A DNA stretch of 64,000 bases from NCBI GenBank assembly GCA_000406005.1, contig ASZN01000006.1, positions 43,194 to 107,193 on the forward strand, in the 5' to 3' direction. This document shows, piece by piece, positions 58,701 to 64,000 of the stretch. Numbering within the stretch: position 1 is the first letter of the stretch; each line of letters begins with the position of its first letter. Position numbers and translations under genes: made by a program. A model generated the notes under the pieces. That model searched no databases. It was given only the letters and a program-made list of their open reading frames with translations, and was not told the DNA's origin. This DNA comes from Candidatus Poribacteria bacterium WGA-3G (GTDB lineage: Bacteria > Poribacteria > WGA-4E > WGA-3G).

Positions 58701-59852
58701 TTAGCCGTGTGTGTGGTGTTGCCGATAGACTTGCCCACCTTTAACAACAACAATTGGTTCCAATTTCTGTTTGCCGGTTCTCGATTGGCCGTGCGCGTCT
58801 ATCAACGGGAATTCACCTTCACGCAGTTCAAACACGACGGCATCACCCCACGCATCCACAGCCAATGTGCCGACTTGTCCGGGCATCAAGATGGTTTCGG
58901 CGGGTATACTCGTTACCTTCGCCAACGCGTCGTCAAGCGACATGCCGAGATGCAGGAATTTGTTGACGACATTCACGAGATCGTAAACGGGACCGTTGAC
59001 GTTATAGATGTGCAAGTCGGAGGAGATTGTTGTCGGTTCAACGCCTTGTGCCATCGCTGTCTGTACGACATCCCAGCTGAAGGAGCCTGCACCGTGTCCG
59101 ACATCGAAGATAACGCCGCGTTCGATTGCTGCGTGGACGGCATCTCGGATTTTGCCGTTTTGATCTAAGATACCGCACGGCATATCGTGGAAACAGTGCG
59201 TCAGAATATCGCGTTCTCCCATGCGTGCGAGTATATCATCAATGGACTCGCACCAAGCGTCTTGTGGGTGAACCATTATGGGAAGTCCGGCAGCATCGGC
59301 GGCCTCGCGCGCCCTGTGCAGTGGCAGCATACCCGCCCTCTTACCGACGATACTCTCCCGTGTTAACCGCACCTTGACCCCTAAGATGATGTCGCGATGC
59401 TGTTCTATCATCCGACACGCTTTGCCGACATCGGCGTAATCAGGATTTTCTAACTCTCCGATCTCTTGTGTGAGCATACCTTGTGATGAGATGTTCAGTT
59501 GCGCGAGGATACGCGTATCACTAACATCAATGACGTATTTACGGAACCCGGGAAACGTGTCTGCGCCAGCGGAACCGGCATCGACGACTGTTGTCGCCCC
59601 GCGTGCTAAACATGTCGGGTCGGGTTCAATCCCGAAATGGCTTACACCGTAGAAGACATGGACGTGTAAATCGATAAGCCCCGGTGTAACGAAGCATCCT
59701 GATGCGTCAAGTACTTCCCGCGCTTCGGAAGTCGGAATTTCATCACTGATAGCCGAGACGCGTCCGTTGGCGAACGCTACGTCTTTACGTGCGTGGATTC
59801 CCTGCGCTGGATCGATTACGGTTCCATTTTTTATGAGAAGATCGTAGTTCAT
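58701..59852 (-). CDS. Amidohydrolase/deacetylase family metallohydrolase
   Basis: A 383-residue amidohydrolase-superfamily protein. It has LIKNGTVIDPAQGIHARKDVAF, the metal site GLIDLHVHVFYG, a probable carboxylated Lys in ILGVKVRLTRES, His ligands in LPIMVHPQD and LTHCFHDMP, and the catalytic Asp in TTISSDLHIYNV. The C-terminal beta sandwich ends VVVKGGQVY. This branch includes dihydroorotase-like proteins and D-amino-acid or selenocysteine-related deacetylases; the substrate is unknown. It is flanked by family 1 hairpins on both sides. Confidence 0.88.
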   Translation of the reverse strand: MNYDLLIKNGTVIDPAQGIHARKDVAFANGRVSAISDEIPTSEAREVLDASGCFVTPGLIDLHVHVFYGVSHFGIEPDPTCLARGATTVVDAGSAGADTFPGFRKYVIDVSDTRILAQLNISSQGMLTQEIGELENPDYADVGKACRMIEQHRDIILGVKVRLTRESIVGKRAGMLPLHRAREAADAAGLPIMVHPQDAWCESIDDILARMGERDILTHCFHDMPCGILDQNGKIRDAVHAAIERGVIFDVGHGAGSFSWDVVQTAMAQGVEPTTISSDLHIYNVNGPVYDLVNVVNKFLHLGMSLDDALAKVTSIPAETILMPGQVGTLAVDAWGDAVVFELREGEFPLIDAHGQSRTGKQKLEPIVVVKGGQVYRQHHTHG

Positions 59853-59927
59853 GTGGTGCGGAGAGCCTCCATATAAAAAGTAGTTTCCGTAGGTTGGGTT
59901 GAACGGTAATGTTTCCGCGTAGAATCC

Positions 59928-59955
59928 GGTGCGGTTAGAAACCGCACCTACCGGA
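59928..59955. repeat. Short hairpin repeat (family 1, simple form)
   Basis: ggtgcggtt-aga-aaccgcacc is a perfect 9-bp stem (59928-59936 with 59940-59948), followed by taccggacc, the flank shared by other family 1 copies. Confidence 0.8.
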
Positions 59956-59978
59956 CCTGGGGATTCCCTTAAACTTTG

Positions 59979-61487
59979 TTAGTGTGTGCTTTGGCGGTTT
60001 GTAATCGGGCACCATCTTGCCATGAGCAGATAGTCGAAGAGTTCAGATTCGGCTTCGACGGTGCCAATGCGCTTCAGTGCGTGGATAGCGTTGTCGCGGA
60101 CATAACGATCAGGATCCCTCAGTGCTTTCGAGAGTGCTGGAACAGCGTCGCTTGAGGCGGGTCCGATCTGTGCCAACGCCAATGCGGCTTCAAAGCGCGC
60201 CTGTTTATCTTCATCGTTATCGAGCATATCAATGAGTGCGGGTACAGCCGGTGCGGCAGCGGGACCGATGCCACCGAGAGCATCAGCGAGATAGCGGCGC
60301 ACTTCATCCGCTTCATCTTTCGCGCGTTCCATCAATGCCGGAATAGCGTCTTCAGCAGGATTGCCTATTTGTGCTAAGGCATAAGTGGCTTCAATGCGAA
60401 CGGCATCCTCAGCATGCTGCAACGCTTCGCTCAAGGTAGGGACGGCTGGTGCGCCGACTGCGGCGAGTGCGTAAGCTGCCATGCGCCGTGTGGGTCCGTT
60501 TTCGTCGCCGAGGGTCTCAATGAGTTGCGGCACTGCCGGTTCGCCGATGGTGCCGAGTGCGTAAGCGGCGTTGAGTCGGACAGGCTCGTAGTTATCACGC
60601 AACGCCGCAATGAGTTGCGGAATTGTGTCGGCTGCGGATTCACCTAAGAGACCGAGTCGATCCGCGGCGTTGGCGCGAACGTCAGCGTCATCGCTGCCTA
60701 ATGCTGTGATGTGATCTGCGAGGGTTCCGTTGCTTGCTTCTGCGGTCCGTCCGTTGGATTCTCCTGCCACCCAGTTCCAGACATGTCGCCACGTCCCTTG
60801 ATGCGCTGGGGTTGCCGGATTGATACCTTCGGGTTGCCAGTGCGGATTCGCCACATTCCATTCCGGTGTTTCAGGTGCGTCCATCCGAACGAACTGGAAC
60901 TTCATCATATAGCGGGTCTTGTCCGTCTGGTTTGCCATTGCGCGGTGCCAGAGGTCGAAGTGGATGACTATTATCGTGCCGGCTTCACCACTGAGTGCTA
61001 ATTCGCTATCGTTGTCCTCCGTGATTCGGGTGCTGTAATACTGTGTGCCCGGTAGGACGGACGAGGGTCCCATTTCGATGGGTGCGTCTTGTGGGTAGTA
61101 GAACGCCATTGCCCAGCGGGGGCGGTGATGTCGTACCTTCTGATACCCCCAGTAGCTATCCTTGTGGAACCCTTGTCCGTCACTGTGTGGACGGTTTTGG
61201 TGCGGATGCCGATGTGAGTGCATGACGTAATTCTCGCCGAGAATGCTTGTGAATGCGCCACGGACAGCGGGATCCTCAAAGACGGCTTGTAGTTCAGGGA
61301 CACGCGGCAAGATGTTGTTCCCTAAATTCCCTTCTCTTTCGGTATATTCCTGTGTTTTGCGGTAGATCGTCTCGTGAACACTACGCGGCAGATCGGTTTT
61401 GATGGTGAGATAGCCGTTAACGATAAAATCCCGCATCTGCGCGTCGGTGAGTTTACACTCGTCGCTTAAACGTGAATTCGCTTGCAT
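59979..61487 (-). CDS. Phytanoyl-CoA dioxygenase domain fused to HEAT repeats
   Basis: A 502-residue protein. Residues about 15-215 are a PhyH Fe(II)/2-oxoglutarate dioxygenase: DAQMRDFIVNGYLTIKTDLP, the iron-binding H-x-D in FHKDSYWG, the distal His in IHFDLWHRAMAN and the following Arg (KTRYMMKFQF) for 2-oxoglutarate. After a linker, six or so HEAT/PBS-lyase-type repeats follow (for example VRANAADRLGLLGESAADTIPQL, broken at each repeat by A-x-P). PhyH proteins hydroxylate lipids or secondary metabolites; the HEAT array probably mediates protein contact. GGGGAG precedes the ATG. Confidence 0.92.
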   Translation of the reverse strand: MQANSRLSDECKLTDAQMRDFIVNGYLTIKTDLPRSVHETIYRKTQEYTEREGNLGNNILPRVPELQAVFEDPAVRGAFTSILGENYVMHSHRHPHQNRPHSDGQGFHKDSYWGYQKVRHHRPRWAMAFYYPQDAPIEMGPSSVLPGTQYYSTRITEDNDSELALSGEAGTIIVIHFDLWHRAMANQTDKTRYMMKFQFVRMDAPETPEWNVANPHWQPEGINPATPAHQGTWRHVWNWVAGESNGRTAEASNGTLADHITALGSDDADVRANAADRLGLLGESAADTIPQLIAALRDNYEPVRLNAAYALGTIGEPAVPQLIETLGDENGPTRRMAAYALAAVGAPAVPTLSEALQHAEDAVRIEATYALAQIGNPAEDAIPALMERAKDEADEVRRYLADALGGIGPAAAPAVPALIDMLDNDEDKQARFEAALALAQIGPASSDAVPALSKALRDPDRYVRDNAIHALKRIGTVEAESELFDYLLMARWCPITNRQSTH

Positions 61488-61567
61488 GATAAAATCTCCC
61501 CTTTCAAGATAAAGCTGCCCTTATTTTACCCGACGCGAATTTATTTGTCATCTATTTTATTTAACAG

Positions 61568-61825
61568 TTAACAGTTGTCAGTTAACCCTATACTCCGCAC
61601 TTCTAATTTCGTTTTTTAGTATTTATTTCCTGAACCCTTGTGGTTCCAACATTCAGCAAACAATGTCCAGTGGATCAGAGAAAAAGATATATGCGAAATG
61701 AACGCCTAATTCGCATCTCCCAATGTCCTTATCCTGTTCGGATCCTTGTGTGACGTGGGTTCGTCTAAAAATATCAAAACGTGTCAAAACAAGTGCGGAG
61801 TGTAGGGTTAACAGTTGTCAGTTAA
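61568..61825. mobile_element. MITE-like element with 17-bp inverted termini and 18-bp direct flanks
   Basis: Left terminus ccctatactccgcactt (61586-61602) and right terminus aagtgcggagtgtaggg (61791-61807) are inverted repeats with one mismatch. The identical 18-bp sequence ttaacagttgtcagttaa flanks both ends (61568-61585 and 61808-61825). The interior has no open frame of note, so movement would need a transposase in trans. The flanks are long for a target duplication and may instead be part of the element. Confidence 0.65.
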
Positions 61826-61902
61826 GAGATTATTTGTGGCGGTTACTTTTTCCGCTACTGCGTAAGCGTCAATTTTAGAAAAAACAACCTCCTCAGACCC
61901 AG

Positions 61903-61936
61903 GTCCGGTAGGTTCGGTTTCTAACCGAACCGGACT
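61903..61936. repeat. Short hairpin repeat (family 1, simple form, reverse orientation)
   Basis: ggttcggtt-tct-aaccgaacc (61911-61931) with an outer gtccg/cggac extension. It is preceded by ggtccggta, the reverse of the taccggacc flank seen at 59949-59957. Confidence 0.8.
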
Positions 61937-62038
61937 GCCTAAAAATTACCGAATTAAAAAATCAATCTTCATTAACCCCGCTACTGTGAAATTAATTACA
62001 GAATCTACTGTAAATCAAAAAAGGATTTACAATATTAG

Positions 62039-63694
62039 TCATTGTCTCTTAAGCCTCCCCCAAGTCGTGATATTCACTTTCCGTTTACGAGGTGCAGCCG
62101 CAGCAATCGCTTCCATCGCTTTTGCTTTGACGATAAGCAGATCCACCTCGTCTGTTACACCGTCATTATTCACATCTGTGTCGTACGAGACTTCAGCTGA
62201 CATACCGCTACGCACAATCAAAACATCGTAGAGATCAACATAGCCGTCATCGTTTATGTCAGCGTCAATATCACTATTATCATTTGAGCTGTCGATAAAC
62301 TGTTTAACGCCAACTTGAATGATCCGCTTAATTTCACCTTCAGATAATGCGCTGGAGAAGATTGCGTAGTCGTCTATCCAACCAGCAAAAACCTCCTGAT
62401 AGATGAACCGACTACCAATACTGTAAGTCGTATTTCCACCATCGGTTTCTTGAAAGTCTGTCTCAGCGACGAGGTTGCTATTAGCATAAATCCGGATTTT
62501 ACCACCGTCGTTTGTGACAGCAACGTGTATCCATTCATTCGCTTTCACGATCCCAGGTTTGGTCTCACAGAGATCACCCCATGACCACTCGCCATTGATA
62601 CGTGCCCGCCAAGAGATACTACCATCTCCCATAATGAAAAGGGTATGACCGGCAGTCGCTGGTGGTGATCTACTCCGCCAGACGTGTCCATAGTCAGTAC
62701 TCAATTCCAGATAGATCCAAGCAGAAAGCGTGAACGGGGATGCTTTGAAAATATCGCCGTGAAGGGTATCGGTAGCTTCCATTTCTATATATTCACCGTT
62801 ACTGAGTTCTAATGCTTTTCCGAATTTGCCATCAACATAGTTGATGCTGCCAGTGCCTTGCCCGTGGTTGCCATTTCCAGATGCGTCGTCTGCGTTTCCA
62901 TCAAATGGATAGTATGCTACTAAATTTGGCAAGAGGGGAGCATTTAGATCTGTATTACCCCCATCATGGCTCGGATCAGTTTCTGGATCGTCTGGACGGC
63001 GGACAATTCTATCAAACTTTGATGTGTCAACATCGTTATTTACGGATAGATCATCCGATGCGTTTAACGTCTTCGCTACATCCGGATGAAGTTGAAAATT
63101 CAAGAGATGTCCCTCACCCGGAATAATAGGTAGAGCTCCCTCCATCACATAATTTTTACCCGTATTAAGATGTTCGTGGAAACCAAAAGCGTGCCCCAGC
63201 TCATGGGCTGTAACTCTATTTCTGTATCCCACCCTGTCGGCGAGAAGCGTGACGATTAATCTTTTGAAATTGCACTCTCCAGAATCATTGCATCGGTGAG
63301 TAAAAACACCAGCAGCACCATTATTAACACTGGAAGCACCTGCCAAAAATACTAAATGAATATCGTCAGGAAATTCGGAAAGTACGCGCCCCTGCTGCCA
63401 TCTAACATCGTCAGCCTCTTGGTAAAAAGACAATTCTCTTGCTCCGATATAGACTGGAATATGGGTTTCAAATTCAAAGGTTTTCTTACCATAGCCGAGT
63501 CTATCCATCTCTGAGGCAAAAAAAGATTGAATTTCAATCATAGCCTCGCGTATGTTATCTGTTTCATGCTGATACACAACAGGTTGGTCTGATGGACGTA
63601 AAACAGACACCTTCACAATAGGTTGAGCAAACGCTGAACACACCAAAACAGAAAACAGAAAAAGACACACCAAAAATCTCTGAAAAAACTTCAC
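62039..63694 (-). CDS. Secreted metzincin-like zinc metalloprotease with LamG and dockerin domains
   Basis: About 551 residues. The GTG at 63694 follows AAGGAG (6-nt spacing) and opens the signal peptide VKFFQRFLVCLFLFSVLVCS. A protease domain has the zinc motif HELGHAFGFHEH (residues about 164-175; DNA about 63170-63205) and a possible Met-turn NYVMEG. A LamG/concanavalin domain follows (LVAYYPFDGNADDASGNGNHG to WIDDYAIFSSALSEGEIKRI), then a dockerin type I-like pair (DADINDDGYVDLYDVLIV, DVNNDGVTDEVDLLIV). It ends NITTWGRLKRQ. The family is clear, but the third zinc ligand is displaced from the usual spacing. An upstream TTG at 63724 is less likely. Confidence 0.85.
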   Translation of the reverse strand: MKFFQRFLVCLFLFSVLVCSAFAQPIVKVSVLRPSDQPVVYQHETDNIREAMIEIQSFFASEMDRLGYGKKTFEFETHIPVYIGARELSFYQEADDVRWQQGRVLSEFPDDIHLVFLAGASSVNNGAAGVFTHRCNDSGECNFKRLIVTLLADRVGYRNRVTAHELGHAFGFHEHLNTGKNYVMEGALPIIPGEGHLLNFQLHPDVAKTLNASDDLSVNNDVDTSKFDRIVRRPDDPETDPSHDGGNTDLNAPLLPNLVAYYPFDGNADDASGNGNHGQGTGSINYVDGKFGKALELSNGEYIEMEATDTLHGDIFKASPFTLSAWIYLELSTDYGHVWRSRSPPATAGHTLFIMGDGSISWRARINGEWSWGDLCETKPGIVKANEWIHVAVTNDGGKIRIYANSNLVAETDFQETDGGNTTYSIGSRFIYQEVFAGWIDDYAIFSSALSEGEIKRIIQVGVKQFIDSSNDNSDIDADINDDGYVDLYDVLIVRSGMSAEVSYDTDVNNDGVTDEVDLLIVKAKAMEAIAAAAPRKRKVNITTWGRLKRQ

Positions 63695-64000
63695 AAATAA
63701 CTCCTTGAATCCAAAAATTTTCAAATAGAACTCATAGCGAGTAAGAGCTAAGAATTCAAAGTAACTGGGGATCTGAAGCGGAAAGAAAAGGACACAAATT
63801 ATTTCCCTTTCTTTCCCTGTTTGACGACATCCTTATGTTTTACTCAATATAACTTCATATAGAAATCTGATGGATATTGTATCACATTTTATCGTATTTC
63901 GGTATGTTTTTTGTTCACAAAGTGACGAGTTTTAGAGCACTTGTCGGGGTACGTTCCAATGGTCTTATCGAAAGCACTTGACATAATAGTTTCAATTCCC
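63695..64000. other. Right-end intergenic stretch
   Basis: About 300 bp with no supported gene, repeat or RNA. It should contain the promoter of the metalloprotease gene on the minus strand, but no convincing -35/-10 pair was seen. Confidence 0.5.

Larger units (their letters stand above)
61488..62038. other. Intergenic region with MITE-like element and a family 1 hairpin
   Basis: About 550 bp with no coding signal. It holds the 222-bp element at 61586-61807 with its 18-bp direct flanks, and the hairpin at 61903-61936. Confidence 0.75.

Noticed and set aside
1..64000. tRNA, rRNA or riboswitch genes
   Set aside because: No cloverleaf with tRNA-type T-arm (GGTTCRA) and no rRNA core or known riboswitch motif was recognised by eye; a covariance-model scan would be needed to exclude them fully.

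Overview
The window looks like a chromosomal segment of an uncultured Gram-negative bacterium, most likely of the Candidatus Poribacteria or a neighbouring sponge-associated or marine lineage. It encodes a complete outer-membrane assembly set (BamA, Skp/OmpH, LpxD, an LptD-like protein, SurA, LolD, LolC/E, Lnt). It also carries accessory families typical of Poribacteria: phytanoyl-CoA dioxygenase fused to HEAT repeats, two SMP-30/gluconolactonases, FIST, Uma2, LamG plus dockerin, and a DUF5916 barrel. This assignment rests on gene content read by eye; no 16S or other phylogenetic marker was tested.

Layout. 1-5.3 kb (minus strand): a defence-like island with an AAA ATPase cut by the window edge, a degenerate Rpn-like tail, and hsdM - higB - higA - hsdS. 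The hsdS frame is continuous with a CopG-antitoxin-like head and a DUF433 tail. 5.3-6.6 kb: 2'-5' RNA ligase-like protein and an SDR. 6.7-17.9 kb (minus): an envelope block mfd - ppiC - ppiC - surA - lptD, in which the LptD-like protein itself contains a parvulin insertion and a long acidic linker. 18-20.4 kb: DUF3108, DUF5683-like and FnIII lipoprotein genes. 20.5-23 kb (plus): Uma2, SixA and a secreted propeller. 23-28.6 kb (minus): O-methyltransferase, aminotransferase, a 68-residue protein, a Rad50-like zinc-hook ATPase and an AAA/PD-(D/E)XK protein. 28.6-34.8 kb: sugar-lactonase and FIST genes, a SAM methyltransferase, a tandem PurS-like protein, a PIG-L deacetylase and a tiny membrane diheme cytochrome.

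35-38 kb: prmA, dnaJ, grpE. 38.2-45.5 kb (minus): bamA - skp - lpxD - UbiA-type digeranylgeranylglyceryl-phosphate synthase - SpoU methylase - geranylgeranylglyceryl-phosphate synthase, so two archaeal-type ether-lipid genes sit in an outer-membrane/lipid A cluster. 45.5-54 kb: ilvE, lolD, lolC/E, GNAT, lysS, prfB (with a programmed +1 frameshift) and lnt. 54-64 kb: DUF5916 barrel, a polytopic membrane protein, a coiled-coil/TM protein, a metallo-amidohydrolase, PhyH-HEAT and a secreted metzincin-like protease.

Intergenic DNA carries three dispersed palindromic repeat families, one with a cloverleaf-like architecture, and a 222-bp MITE-like element with inverted termini and 18-bp direct flanks. 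No tRNA, rRNA or CRISPR array was recognised. The strongest leads are the LptD-parvulin fusion within a parvulin cluster, the archaeal-lipid genes within the bam/lpx cluster, the CopG-HsdS-DUF433 composite, and the cloverleaf repeat.
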